A stretch of DNA of 38,072 nucleotides from Anaerolineales bacterium UBA5797 (GTDB lineage: Bacteria; Chloroflexota; Anaerolineae; Anaerolineales; Villigracilaceae), in assembly GCA_002418205.1 (NCBI GenBank), contig DIDP01000081.1:32072-70143 (forward strand). The letters are read 5' to 3'. Positions 1-7,906 of this stretch are shown here, one piece after another (positions within the stretch are counted from its first letter, which is position 1; the number at the start of each line of letters is the position of its first letter). A model generated the notes under the pieces. It worked only from the letters and a program-made list of their open reading frames with translations. It ran no database searches and was not told the DNA's origin. A program made the position numbers and the translations under genes.

Positions 1-4
1 TAAA

Positions 5-1036
5 ATGACCAACTACATCATCCGCAGACTGGCACAAGCCATCCCACAATTATTCCTCATCAGTGTGATCCTGTTCGCGCTGATGCAGGCGTTCGGTGAT
101 CCGATCGCCACGCTGGGCGGGCGCATCCCGCCCCGCCCGGAGGACCGGGAGCGCCTCCGCCGCCAGCTTGGGCTGGATCAACCCGTCTACAAGCAGTACA
201 TCACCTGGCTCATTGGCAACGACTGGACAAAGATCGACATGGATGGGGACGGCGTGCCCGAGACGCCCGGCAAACGAAGAGGGGTGCTGCGCGGTGATTG
301 GGGCAACTCGCTGGTCACGCGCCAGCCGGTCCTGGAAATGATCGGTAACCGCCTGCCCAACACCCTGTTGCTGATGTTGACCGCGGAATTTGTAATCATC
401 CTGTCTTCGATATTCATCGGTCTGTACTCCGCCCTGCGTCCATATTCATGGATCGACAACCTGTTGACCGGACTTTCCTTTGTTGGATATTCCATGCCGG
501 TCTTCTGGCTGGCATTGATGTTGATGTACATCTTTGCGGTCAATTTCCGCCGCTGGGGCCTGCCCTATCTCCCAACGGTCGGGATGTTCGATCCGGCAGT
601 TGGCAAAACGCCCGGCGAACTGATCAAACATATGATTCTTCCGGTAGCCACGCTGGCGATCATCAGTACAGCCGGTTACAGCCGCTTTGTGCGTTCCAGC
701 GTACTGGAGGTCCTCGGGCAGGATTATGTGCGCACAGCCCGCGCAAAAGGCTTGCGCGCCATGAAGGTGGTGTTCCGCCATGCCCTGCCGAACGCGGCTT
801 TGCCCTTCATAACGATCATCGGCCTCGATATCCCCATTCTCCTGGCCGGCGCGGTGGTCACCGAGCGCATTTTTGCCTGGCCAGGCATGGGACGCCTGTT
901 CATCGACCACACCGAAAGATCGGATTTCCCAATGCTGATGGGGATCCTGATGTTGATCTCCATGGCCGTTGTGATCTTTCAGATCATCACGGATGTGGTT
1001 TATTCCATCGTCGACCCGCGCATCCGCCTCCATTAG
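5..1036 (+). CDS. ABC transporter permease, DppB/OppB-like
   Basis: Inner-membrane permease of a peptide/nickel-type (DppB/OppB) ABC importer, 343 residues. The N-terminal membrane segment is at about residues 9-30, followed by a long external loop, and at least five more hydrophobic segments lie between about 118 and 335. The cytoplasmic EAA loop that contacts the ATPase is visible as GQDYVRTARAKG (about 239-250), and the family C-terminus DPRIRL is intact. The external loop holds DMDGDGVPE (about residues 78-86), which resembles an EF-hand or thrombospondin type 3 calcium loop and is not part of the classical DppB core. The start is the first ATG in the window, so its ribosome site lies mostly outside. 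The second permease follows after 8 bases. The binding protein and ATPases must lie upstream of the window. The substrate cannot be read from a permease; the cyanophycinase downstream suggests peptides. Confidence 0.88.
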   Translation: MTNYIIRRLAQAIPQLFLISVILFALMQAFGDPIATLGGRIPPRPEDRERLRRQLGLDQPVYKQYITWLIGNDWTKIDMDGDGVPETPGKRRGVLRGDWGNSLVTRQPVLEMIGNRLPNTLLLMLTAEFVIILSSIFIGLYSALRPYSWIDNLLTGLSFVGYSMPVFWLALMLMYIFAVNFRRWGLPYLPTVGMFDPAVGKTPGELIKHMILPVATLAIISTAGYSRFVRSSVLEVLGQDYVRTARAKGLRAMKVVFRHALPNAALPFITIIGLDIPILLAGAVVTERIFAWPGMGRLFIDHTERSDFPMLMGILMLISMAVVIFQIITDVVYSIVDPRIRLH

Positions 1037-1044
1037 AGGTACTT

Positions 1045-2034
1045 ATGCCTGATTCAACCGCCCTCAATACGCTGCAGGACACCGCATCCGTCCCTTCCAC
1101 AAAGCCTCTTTCACCCATGGAACTGGCTGTGCGCCGTTTTCGCAAACATCGCATGGCAATGTTCGGGCTGGGATTGCTCCTGCTGCTGGTTTTGTATGTC
1201 AGTGTCGGAGGTCTGCTCTCGCAAGGGTACTGCACTCCCCTCGATCAGAATGTACGCGGTGAGGATTGGGCGAATTGCAACGATACCAGCCTGAAATTAC
1301 AACCACCATCGGGGGGCCATATCTTTGGCACTGACGTCATCGGCCGCGACATCTTCGCCCGTACGGTTTACGGTGGGCAGATATCCCTGCTGATCGGCGT
1401 CTCAGCCGCCATCGTTGAGGTCTTACTCGGCGCGTTGATCGGCGCGCTGGCAGCGTATTACGGCGGCTGGGTCGACAGCCTGTTGATGCGCTTCACCGAA
1501 GCGATGTTGAACATTCCCAGCCTGTTCCTCCTGATCATCGGCGCCCGTTTCTTTGGCCGCGGATTGCCGAGTTTCAACTTCTTTGGGCGCGAATTGACCG
1601 GCGGCGTCGTGGTGATCATCGTCATCATCGGCGCCACCTCATGGATGTACCTCGCGCGCATCGTGCGCGCCAACGTCCTCTCGCTGCGCGAGCGCGATTA
1701 CGTCTCCGCCGCGCGGGCGCTTGGCGCCTCCGACCGCCGCATCATCTTCACCCACCTTCTGCCAAACACCACCGCTCCCTTGATCGTCAGTGCCACGCTG
1801 GGGGTGGCGAACGCGATCCTGGCTGAGGCATACGTCAGCTTTCTGGGGCTCGGCGTACAGGGCGCAACCGCCACATGGGGGAACATGCTCGACGGCGCCT
1901 ACCAATATCTCGAAACGGCTCCCTGGCTGTGGTTCTTCCCCGGCACATTGATCCTGTTGACCGTGCTCGGGATCAACTTTGTGGGCGATGGTCTGCGCGA
2001 CGCGCTGGATCCATATAGCGAGCGGCACGTATAA
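1045..2034 (+). CDS. ABC transporter permease, DppC/OppC-like
   Basis: Second permease of the same peptide-type importer, 329 residues. I start it at the ATG at 1045, preceded by AGAGGT at 1035-1040 that overlaps the stop of the first permease; the frame stays open upstream but the protein similarity starts here. The N-terminal cytoplasmic stretch (OppC_N type, SPMELAVRRFRKHRMAMFGL) leads into the first membrane segment at about residues 45-60. A periplasmic loop carrying FGTDVIGRDIFAR, a DppC hallmark, comes before the transport domain. The EAA motif is ERDYVSAARALGASD, and the C-terminus GDGLRDALDPYSER is typical of the family. It pairs with the DppB-like protein to form the membrane channel. 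Translation is probably coupled to the upstream gene. Confidence 0.9.
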   Translation: MPDSTALNTLQDTASVPSTKPLSPMELAVRRFRKHRMAMFGLGLLLLLVLYVSVGGLLSQGYCTPLDQNVRGEDWANCNDTSLKLQPPSGGHIFGTDVIGRDIFARTVYGGQISLLIGVSAAIVEVLLGALIGALAAYYGGWVDSLLMRFTEAMLNIPSLFLLIIGARFFGRGLPSFNFFGRELTGGVVVIIVIIGATSWMYLARIVRANVLSLRERDYVSAARALGASDRRIIFTHLLPNTTAPLIVSATLGVANAILAEAYVSFLGLGVQGATATWGNMLDGAYQYLETAPWLWFFPGTLILLTVLGINFVGDGLRDALDPYSERHV

Positions 2035-2053
2035 CCATCCCGCTTCAACTTAT

Positions 2054-2857
2054 ATGAGAACCCTTATCGCCATTGGCGGTGCAATGGACCTTGAAGACCC
2101 CGTCATATTCAAGGAATTCATTCGACGCGCTGGCGGGGAGAAAGCGCGTATCGTTATTTTGCCGCAGGCCTCGGGGTTGAAAGATGCGGGGGACGAATAT
2201 GTCCGCAAATTCAGGGAGCTGGGCGTCAAACGAAAATCTGTTTCCCTGGAATTCCGTTCACGCGTGGATGCAGACCTGCCGCGCCATCTACAAGCCGTCC
2301 GCAACGCCTCGGGCATATTCATCGCCGGCGGGACGCAGATGCGCCTGTCCTTCATCCTTGGCGGGACAAAACTGGAATCCGAACTCCGCCTTGCTTATCA
2401 GCGCGGCACGATCATCGCTGGCACCTCCGCGGGCGCGGCCATCCTCTCCAGAGTGATGCTCGCCTACGGCCGGGGTGGACCAACACCCCGCGAACGTATC
2501 GCACAATTCTCACAGGGTTTTGGTTTCACCGACCAGATCATCTTCGACCAGCACTTCCGTCAGCGCGACCGCTTTGGGCGGCTCGCCTATGCTGTGACGA
2601 CTCACCCCGGTCTATTGGGCGTGGGCGTGGACGAAAACACCGCCGCCATCGTCGAAAACGATGCGAAGTTATCGGTGATCGGCAGAGGCGCGGTCACCAT
2701 CGTGGACGGCAGGAGAATCACCGCCAGTGACGTCGCCGAGATCACCGCCTCCCGCCCCATCGCCATCAGCGGGCTTCAAGTCCACGTGCTCACTCAGGGT
2801 TGTTCGTTCGACATTCGGAAACGCACCGCGCATATTCCCCCGCTGGCTTTGGAATAA
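2054..2857 (+). CDS. Cyanophycinase-like serine peptidase (S51)
   Basis: Cyanophycinase family protein (CphB, peptidase family S51), 267 residues, expected to be cytoplasmic. Cyanophycinase cuts the aspartate-arginine storage polymer cyanophycin to beta-Asp-Arg dipeptides. Visible marks are the N-terminal GGAMD, the segment GIFIAGGTQMRL, the nucleophile elbow GTSAGAAILS with the predicted catalytic Ser, and FDQHFRQRDRFGRL with the conserved His. The start ATG at 2054 lies 19 bases after the second permease and has no clear ribosome binding site; an upstream start inside the permease would add 25 unrelated residues. Position after two peptide permeases suggests one operon for uptake and use of peptides, perhaps cyanophycin-derived. 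Related S51 members are dipeptidase E and isoaspartyl peptidases, but the motifs favour cyanophycinase. Confidence 0.85.
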   Translation: MRTLIAIGGAMDLEDPVIFKEFIRRAGGEKARIVILPQASGLKDAGDEYVRKFRELGVKRKSVSLEFRSRVDADLPRHLQAVRNASGIFIAGGTQMRLSFILGGTKLESELRLAYQRGTIIAGTSAGAAILSRVMLAYGRGGPTPRERIAQFSQGFGFTDQIIFDQHFRQRDRFGRLAYAVTTHPGLLGVGVDENTAAIVENDAKLSVIGRGAVTIVDGRRITASDVAEITASRPIAISGLQVHVLTQGCSFDIRKRTAHIPPLALE

Positions 2858-2866
2858 ACCCCCTTT

Positions 2867-2921
2867 TCATTTCGACCCGCCCATTTCCTCGTCCTGCCCG
2901 GGACAAGGCTCGTCGAAATGA
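2867..2921. terminator. Inverted repeat between convergent genes
   Basis: The arms TCATTTCGAC (2867-2876) and GTCGAAATGA (2912-2921) are perfect 10-base complements separated by 35 bases. The element lies exactly between the end of the cyanophycinase gene and the end of the convergent thioesterase gene. It could act as a bidirectional terminator, but the loop is long and there is no clean T run, so it may equally be a degraded member of the palindromic repeats seen elsewhere in the window. Confidence 0.45.
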
Positions 2922-2925
2922 CAAA

Positions 2926-3762
2926 TTATCGCAGCCCATCCGGCAGGGTCCGCGCCTCCCTGCTCGCACGATCCACCAGTTCCCAATCCAAAATACATTC
3001 CGCTACAGCCGAGCCATCCGCGCGCGTGATGCCCACATACCGCGAGCCGCCCGTTTCATGGAGATTGAGCTGATGCGTGGATACGTTCAACATCTCTCCC
3101 CACTCTGCGATCGAGCCATACAGGATATGAACCCGCTTCGTGACCACGCTCAAACCTGTCTCCGCCAACTTGAGCGGACTCCACCCCCGCGCGGACATGT
3201 CCTGCGCGGCGACCTCCTCCGCATAATTGATATAGATCACGTTGTTGACGTGTTCATACACATCCAGATCCATCAACTCCACTTGTCGCTGCATGATGAA
3301 CGGGTTTTCCGCAGACGGGACTTTCGGAAAGCGTTCTGATGGAAACACACGCGGATTCTCCAGCCGAAAACGGTTCACATCTTCTTCAGGCAAACTCATC
3401 GGTCTTCCCGTTTTGGCATCCATGTAAACGATGTGCTGTGTTCCCTGCGCGATCACTGTATCGCTATCCTTGAACTTCATCTCAAAACAACGCATCCCCC
3501 GCACCCGTTTCCATTCAACCATCCAGATCGTAAAATCAAATTCGTCGTTATGCCGCAATGGATGCAGGAAGCGGATCTCCGTCTCGCGGATCACCCAGAA
3601 CACATCAGGGTTCTGGCTGTAATCTGCATCCCAACCCATTGCTATCCCCCAATCCCATGCAGTTTCGATGAGGTACCGCAAATAATTCGCAGGGCTGACT
3701 ACCCCGCTGGGATCCAACTCCCCCCAACGCACGCGGAATGAACGGGTAAAGATCTTTGACAT
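2926..3762 (-). CDS. Double hot-dog acyl-ACP/acyl-CoA thioesterase family protein
   Basis: Thioesterase-like protein of 278 residues with two hot-dog domains in tandem. The N-terminal domain shows the 4-hydroxybenzoyl-CoA thioesterase-type signature GELDPSGVVSPANYLRYL (about residues 14-31). The C-terminal domain shows MDLDVYEHVNNVIYINYAEE (about 163-182), the DxxxHVNN pattern of plant/bacterial acyl-ACP thioesterases. It probably hydrolyses an acyl thioester in the cytoplasm, releasing fatty or aromatic acids; chain length cannot be inferred. The gene is convergent with the cyanophycinase and separated from the xanthine dehydrogenase operon upstream by a palindromic repeat, so it is likely its own unit. 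The ribosome site in front of the ATG at 3762 is weak. Confidence 0.82.
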   Translation of the reverse strand: MSKIFTRSFRVRWGELDPSGVVSPANYLRYLIETAWDWGIAMGWDADYSQNPDVFWVIRETEIRFLHPLRHNDEFDFTIWMVEWKRVRGMRCFEMKFKDSDTVIAQGTQHIVYMDAKTGRPMSLPEEDVNRFRLENPRVFPSERFPKVPSAENPFIMQRQVELMDLDVYEHVNNVIYINYAEEVAAQDMSARGWSPLKLAETGLSVVTKRVHILYGSIAEWGEMLNVSTHQLNLHETGGSRYVGITRADGSAVAECILDWELVDRASREARTLPDGLR

Positions 3763-3794
3763 GCGGCTGATTGTACTTGAAACATAATCAACGG

Positions 3795-3905
3795 TGGTTG
3801 AGTAGCGCCAAAGGCGCGTATCGAAACCACATCATGAAATTCCAACTTTACTTGCTATTTCTGGTTTCGATAGGGCGACGAAAGAGCACATCGCCTACTC
3901 AACCA
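3795..3905. repeat. Palindromic repeat, family B, copy 1
   Basis: A 111-base element bounded by perfect 11-base inverted ends, TGGTTGAGTAG (3795-3805) and CTACTCAACCA (3895-3905). Inner arms with TATCGAAACCA and TGGTTTCGATA form a second dyad. The same structure recurs at 22393-22504, and its right half occurs inside a gene at 7344-7387. It holds no reading frame and looks like a non-autonomous MITE-like or REP-type repeat. Confidence 0.8.
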
Positions 3906-3952
3906 GCAAGTTATTCCATAAACATCTCTGCTTGAAACCCTGAGGTTCCATT

Positions 3953-3982
3953 TTCATCCTTCATCCTTCTACATTCATCCTT
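3953..3982. repeat. Low-complexity TTCATCC repeat overlapping a stop codon
   Basis: Imperfect direct repeats of TTCATCCT/C run across this tract. Read on the minus strand they are GGATGA units, and the stop codon TGA of the xanthine dehydrogenase gene (3975-3977) is the last three bases of one unit. The repeat therefore appears to supply the end of that gene. Confidence 0.5.
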
Positions 3983-6881
3983 GTCGTTCCTCCCTCTCCC
4001 AAATCTCCCGCGCAATGACCTCCTGATCCACGGGCAACCTATCCACCCGCACACCGACCGCGTTATAGATCGCGTTCGTGATCGCGGGCGTGGTGGGGAT
4101 ACTGCACATCTCACCCACTCCCTTTGCGCCATACGGACCTGCCTCCACGGGATGTTCGACAATGATTGAAGTGATCTCAGGCGTGAGCATAATGCCAGGG
4201 ATGCGATACCGCGCCAGTCGGTCTGTGACCACGTAACCGTCTTCGACGATGAACTCTTCGGTGAGCGCATTGCCGAGTCCCATCATCACGCCGCCCTCGA
4301 CCTGTCCCTGCAAACCAAGCGGGTTGACCGCCATACCCACGTCATTGGCAGAGATGACTCGCAGCACACGCACTTCGCCTGTCAGTTTGTTCACTTCCAC
4401 TTCTGCAGCCTGGACGCCGAACGAGAAGGCGAAGTGCATGTCACCGCCTGTGCCGAGCGGTTGTGTCTTCGGCGCTTCGTACTCATAACGGACGCGCGGC
4501 TGTCGTCCGAGCGCGTTCATTTCTTTGTAGACTTCTGCGTAGGTCAAGGAATGTCCATTCACGTGGACGATCCCATCCTCATAGCGGATCTGTTCAGGGC
4601 GGATGTCATATTTCTCTGCCATGACCGCTGTGATCTGGTCACGCAGAGTCTTCGCCGCATAACGGGAGGCATTCCCCGTAACGAATGTTTGACGTGATGC
4701 AGTTGTCGGACCGCCATTGGGAGTCAAGTCTGTGTCCATCACCAACACCTTGACGCGATCAGGCGACACCGACATTTCCTCCGCGACGATGGTTCGCATT
4801 ACAGTGACGAGTCCCTGCCCCATCTCTGCCGCAGAACTGCGGACCTGGAACGTGCCGTCTTCGTAAAGTTCCACGTCCGCGCCAGATTTATCAGGTGCGC
4901 CGCCGCCAAGTCCTGTGTTCTTGTATCCCGCCGCAAATCCCCAAGCACGAACTAAGTGATTTGAACCACCAAGCTCGCTAAGAGCGCCAAGATTCTTTCC
5001 TCTTTCTTCTTTCTTCGCGTCCTTAGCGTTCTTCGCGGTTAAGTTCGAGTCGCTGAGGGAAGAGTCAAGATCGGGAGAAGAAACAACTCGCGGGGCGAAA
5101 GGAAGCGGATTGTGTTTCCGCATCTCCGCATCCACTTTATCGATGCATTCAGTGAGTCCCACCGACTCACGTAACAGCTGTCCTGTATTCGTGATGCTTC
5201 CAACATGCAGCGCATTCATGCGACGCAGTTCAACAGGATCGAGGTTCAATTTTTCTGCGAGCATATCCATCATAGACTCGACCGCGAACGCAGACTGCGT
5301 GACACCGAATCCACGGAACGCACCCGCTGGCGGATTGTTGGTGTACATGGCATAACAATCGGCGCGCACATGCTCGATGTCATACGGACCCGCCGAGTGC
5401 GTGGTGGCACGGGTCATCACCTTTTCACCGAGCGACGCATACGCGCCCGTATCGCCATACAGTTCCGACTCGCACGCCACGATGCGTCCATCTTTCTTCG
5501 CGCCGATCTTCACGCGAATCTGCGTGGCATGTCGTTTCGGATGCACAATCAGACTTTCATGCCGATCGAACAACAACTTCACAGGTCGCTGCGTCGCGTC
5601 CGCCAGCATCGCCACATGGATCTGCCCCATGATGTCTTCCTTGCCGCCGAAGCCACCGCCCATCAACTGTCCCACAATGCGCACCCGCGACTCATCCCAG
5701 CCCATCGCGCGCGCCACCTGCTCACGATCCTGATACGGGATCTGCGAGCCGCAATAAATTTCCATGCGACCATCCGCCAGCGGCACACCGATACTGCATT
5801 CAGGTTCGAGAAACGCATGGTCGGTCGTTGCCGTGTGGAACGTATGCTCAAGGATCACATCCGCCTCGGCAAAGCCCTGTTCCATATCGCCCTTGCGCAC
5901 TTTGATGTGCTTGAGCAGATTTCCCTTTTCGTGGATTTGTTCGACTCCCTCCTGACGTGCCTGCACTGGATTCGTGATGACTGGATGAAGATCAAATTCC
6001 GCTTCGATCAAAGCCGACGCCTGCTCGGCGATCTCAAGCGTTTCCGCCGCGATGATCGCGATCGTGTCCCCCACATACCTGACACGTTCTCCCACACCGA
6101 CGATCACCGGCCAGTCATCAACGACCAATCCGTGATTGTGTTCGCCTTTGATATCTTCTGCAGTAAGCACTGCAACGACACCATCCAACACCTTTGCCTT
6201 CGACACATCGAGCTTCGTCAAGAATCCATGCGGAATCCCTGCACGCTTGGCTTTGGCAAATAACATATTGTCGAACACAAGATCGTCAGTGAAGATGGCT
6301 GTACCCATGACCTTCTCCACGCCATCATGACGAATATGTGTATGCCCAACGGATTGATGTTGATGAATCGAATCGGGGATATTCGGCTTCCTGACAGGTT
6401 CACCCGTGCGCAACGACTCCGCCGCCGCAAGGATCGCATTCTCAATCGTGGGATACCCAGCGCAACGACAAAGTGTATCCTTCAACGCAAAACGGACCTC
6501 ATCACTGTTCGGGTTTGGATTCCGCTCGAGCAGTGCATACGCCGTCATGATCTGCCCAGGGATGCAGAATCCGCATTGGACGGAGCCATGCTCCACAAAG
6601 GCTTCCTGCAACGGATGCAACTTCATCTCTTCATGTACGCGCTGGGCAAGTCCTTCGATGGTGACGACCGTCTTCCCATCCGCCCGCTCGGCGGGATAAA
6701 TGCACGAGACCACAGGCTCGCCATCCACAAGGACGGTGCACGCGCCGCACTCAGCCTCGTCACAGCCGATCTTTGTCCCTGTGAGCCGGAGTCGATACCT
6801 CAGCAAATCCGACAGCGTTTCATTCGCTTTGGCTTCGAGAGTATGTTGTTGTCCATTCACAGATATATTTATTGTTGACAT
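3975..6881 (-). CDS. Xanthine dehydrogenase, fused 2Fe-2S and molybdopterin-binding subunit (XdhD-like)
   Basis: Cytoplasmic molybdenum hydroxylase of 968 residues that fuses the ferredoxin-type subunit to the catalytic molybdopterin subunit, as in E. coli XdhD and selenium-dependent xanthine dehydrogenases. Residues 1-160 carry two [2Fe-2S] sites: Cys40, 45, 48 and 60, and Cys103, 106, 138 and 140. The catalytic part has GGGFGGKED, AFRGFG with the substrate-site Arg, AEMGQGL, and near the C-terminus GAKGVGE with the predicted catalytic Glu at about 924. I start it at ATG 6881, with AGGA 8 bases before it and overlapping the stop of the FAD subunit gene. Expected reaction: hydroxylation of hypoxanthine/xanthine, or reduction of urate. 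Residues about 614-640 are encoded by a palindromic repeat inserted in frame. The final codons run into a low-complexity repeat. Purine preference is inferred from context. Confidence 0.88.
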   Translation of the reverse strand: MSTINISVNGQQHTLEAKANETLSDLLRYRLRLTGTKIGCDEAECGACTVLVDGEPVVSCIYPAERADGKTVVTIEGLAQRVHEEMKLHPLQEAFVEHGSVQCGFCIPGQIMTAYALLERNPNPNSDEVRFALKDTLCRCAGYPTIENAILAAAESLRTGEPVRKPNIPDSIHQHQSVGHTHIRHDGVEKVMGTAIFTDDLVFDNMLFAKAKRAGIPHGFLTKLDVSKAKVLDGVVAVLTAEDIKGEHNHGLVVDDWPVIVGVGERVRYVGDTIAIIAAETLEIAEQASALIEAEFDLHPVITNPVQARQEGVEQIHEKGNLLKHIKVRKGDMEQGFAEADVILEHTFHTATTDHAFLEPECSIGVPLADGRMEIYCGSQIPYQDREQVARAMGWDESRVRIVGQLMGGGFGGKEDIMGQIHVAMLADATQRPVKLLFDRHESLIVHPKRHATQIRVKIGAKKDGRIVACESELYGDTGAYASLGEKVMTRATTHSAGPYDIEHVRADCYAMYTNNPPAGAFRGFGVTQSAFAVESMMDMLAEKLNLDPVELRRMNALHVGSITNTGQLLRESVGLTECIDKVDAEMRKHNPLPFAPRVVSSPDLDSSLSDSNLTAKNAKDAKKEERGKNLGALSELGGSNHLVRAWGFAAGYKNTGLGGGAPDKSGADVELYEDGTFQVRSSAAEMGQGLVTVMRTIVAEEMSVSPDRVKVLVMDTDLTPNGGPTTASRQTFVTGNASRYAAKTLRDQITAVMAEKYDIRPEQIRYEDGIVHVNGHSLTYAEVYKEMNALGRQPRVRYEYEAPKTQPLGTGGDMHFAFSFGVQAAEVEVNKLTGEVRVLRVISANDVGMAVNPLGLQGQVEGGVMMGLGNALTEEFIVEDGYVVTDRLARYRIPGIMLTPEITSIIVEHPVEAGPYGAKGVGEMCSIPTTPAITNAIYNAVGVRVDRLPVDQEVIAREIWEREERQG
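4964..5040. repeat. Imperfect inverted repeat in frame inside the xanthine dehydrogenase gene
   Basis: The ends of this 77-base element are imperfect 28-base inverted copies: AACCACCAAGCTCGCTAAG on the left, and on the other strand from the right end AACCGCGAAGAACGCTAAG. It encodes the lysine- and alanine-rich segment LTAKNAKDAKKEE...LGGSN, which interrupts the normal family sequence just before VRAWGFAAGYKNTG. A related sequence occurs outside genes at about 32955-32990. Confidence 0.75.
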
Positions 6882-6891
6882 ACCACTAATC

Positions 6892-7809
6892 CTATTCTGC
6901 CCGCTCCCACGCGGACTCAATCACATCCCTAAACAACCCGCTGACAATGTGTCTGCGATAATCGGCGCTGGCACGGCGTGCGCTGCTGCGGAATTTCGCC
7001 TGGGCGAGCAGGGCTTCAAGCGCGGATTCAAATGTTGTTTCGTTAAGTGGATGTTCACGTAAAGTATCCTCGGTTTGCGTGGCGCGGAAGGGAGTCCCGC
7101 CACCGGGACCGACGGCGATGCGAATATTTTTGATTGCATCATCTTCACGTTCAAGCCACACAGCACAATTCAAGATGGGAAGCGCCACGCCCTGCGGACG
7201 CATGATTCTCTTGAAACATGAGGAGACCCTAAGGGATTCAGAATCCCTTAGGGTCTTTATATAAAAACCAACGATGAGTTCTTCGCCATGTTTGAGGGAG
7301 GATTTGCCAGGACCGAGGAATAAGTCTTTGAAGGGAATACGTTTGGTCTCGATACGTTCCTCGCTATCGCTCGGAACTACTCGACCAGCAGATGCAATTT
7401 CGACCTCTACATCCAACGCGAGCAAGGCGATCGTCCCGTCGGCGGCGGGGAGGGCGTGAGCGACGTTGCCTCCAAGCGTTGCCACGTTGCGGACCTGCGG
7501 TCCGGCGATCAGGTCACAGGCTTCGGTCAGGGCTTGGGCGTGATGAACAGCTAGCGGGTCGTGAACGATGCGGTTGACCGGGACGGCGGCGCCGATGAAG
7601 AGTTCGTCCCCCCGAATCTCGAGGAGAGTCAACTCAGCGATGGAAGTCATATCCACAAGCGTCTGGACGGGAGAATGACGACCCTGTTCAAGGTCGAGAA
7701 GAAGATCAGTTCCCCCTGCGATGGGAAGCAACGGACGCGGCGCGTGCGCGAAAGCGTCCATTGCCTCGGATAGGTTTTTGGGTCGAACGAAGTTCTGCCA
7801 AAGGTTCAT
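6892..7809 (-). CDS. Xanthine dehydrogenase FAD-binding subunit (XdhB/CoxM-like)
   Basis: FAD-binding subunit of a molybdenum hydroxylase, 305 residues. It passes electrons from the [2Fe-2S] clusters to NAD or another acceptor. The FAD sites are visible as PIAGGTDLLLD (about residues 29-39) and QVRNVATLGGNVAHALPAADG, and the C-terminal CO-dehydrogenase flavoprotein domain is present. I use ATG 7809 (MNLWQNFVRP), preceded by GAAGG; the frame is open for 27 more codons upstream but these look non-coding. The fused FeS/Mo subunit follows after 10 bases, so the two are co-translated. The gene carries two in-frame repeat insertions, at about residues 141-156 and 185-196, both at places where relatives have short surface loops. 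It lies downstream of the first ABC importer and probably in its operon. Confidence 0.87.
   Translation of the reverse strand: MNLWQNFVRPKNLSEAMDAFAHAPRPLLPIAGGTDLLLDLEQGRHSPVQTLVDMTSIAELTLLEIRGDELFIGAAVPVNRIVHDPLAVHHAQALTEACDLIAGPQVRNVATLGGNVAHALPAADGTIALLALDVEVEIASAGRVVPSDSEERIETKRIPFKDLFLGPGKSSLKHGEELIVGFYIKTLRDSESLRVSSCFKRIMRPQGVALPILNCAVWLEREDDAIKNIRIAVGPGGGTPFRATQTEDTLREHPLNETTFESALEALLAQAKFRSSARRASADYRRHIVSGLFRDVIESAWERAE
7224..7256. repeat. Perfect 33-base palindrome inside the FAD subunit gene
   Basis: Arms of 16 bases (7224-7239 and 7241-7256) are perfectly complementary around one central base; the core is GACCCTAAGGGATTC and its complement. It is read in frame as TLRDSESLRV, between EELIVGFYIK and the conserved CFKRIMRPQG block. 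A very similar design with other words occurs at 32099-32149. Confidence 0.8.
7344..7387. repeat. Half of palindromic repeat family B inside the FAD subunit gene
   Basis: This 44-base stretch starts with TGGTCTCGATACG and ends with CTACTCGACCA, which is the right half of the intergenic element at 22393-22504. Read in frame on the minus strand it encodes GRVVPSDSEERIETK, placed between EIASA and RIPFKDLFLGPGK, where family members have only a few residues. Confidence 0.78.
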
Positions 7810-7906
7810 TGGTGGTGCCTTCTTTCTAACTAGGACGGCGGCACTTTTCGATGGGGCAATGCCCAACGCCGTGACAATTGCCACGACCACCGAACCGATG
7901 GATGGT

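Noticed and set aside
448..1044. Upstream extension of the second peptide permease
   Set aside because: The open frame continues through the first permease gene, but homology, ribosome site and membrane topology start at 1045.
5205..6263. Plus-strand open frame of 352 codons opposite the xanthine dehydrogenase gene
   Set aside because: Shadow; the minus strand encodes intact molybdenum hydroxylase motifs throughout.
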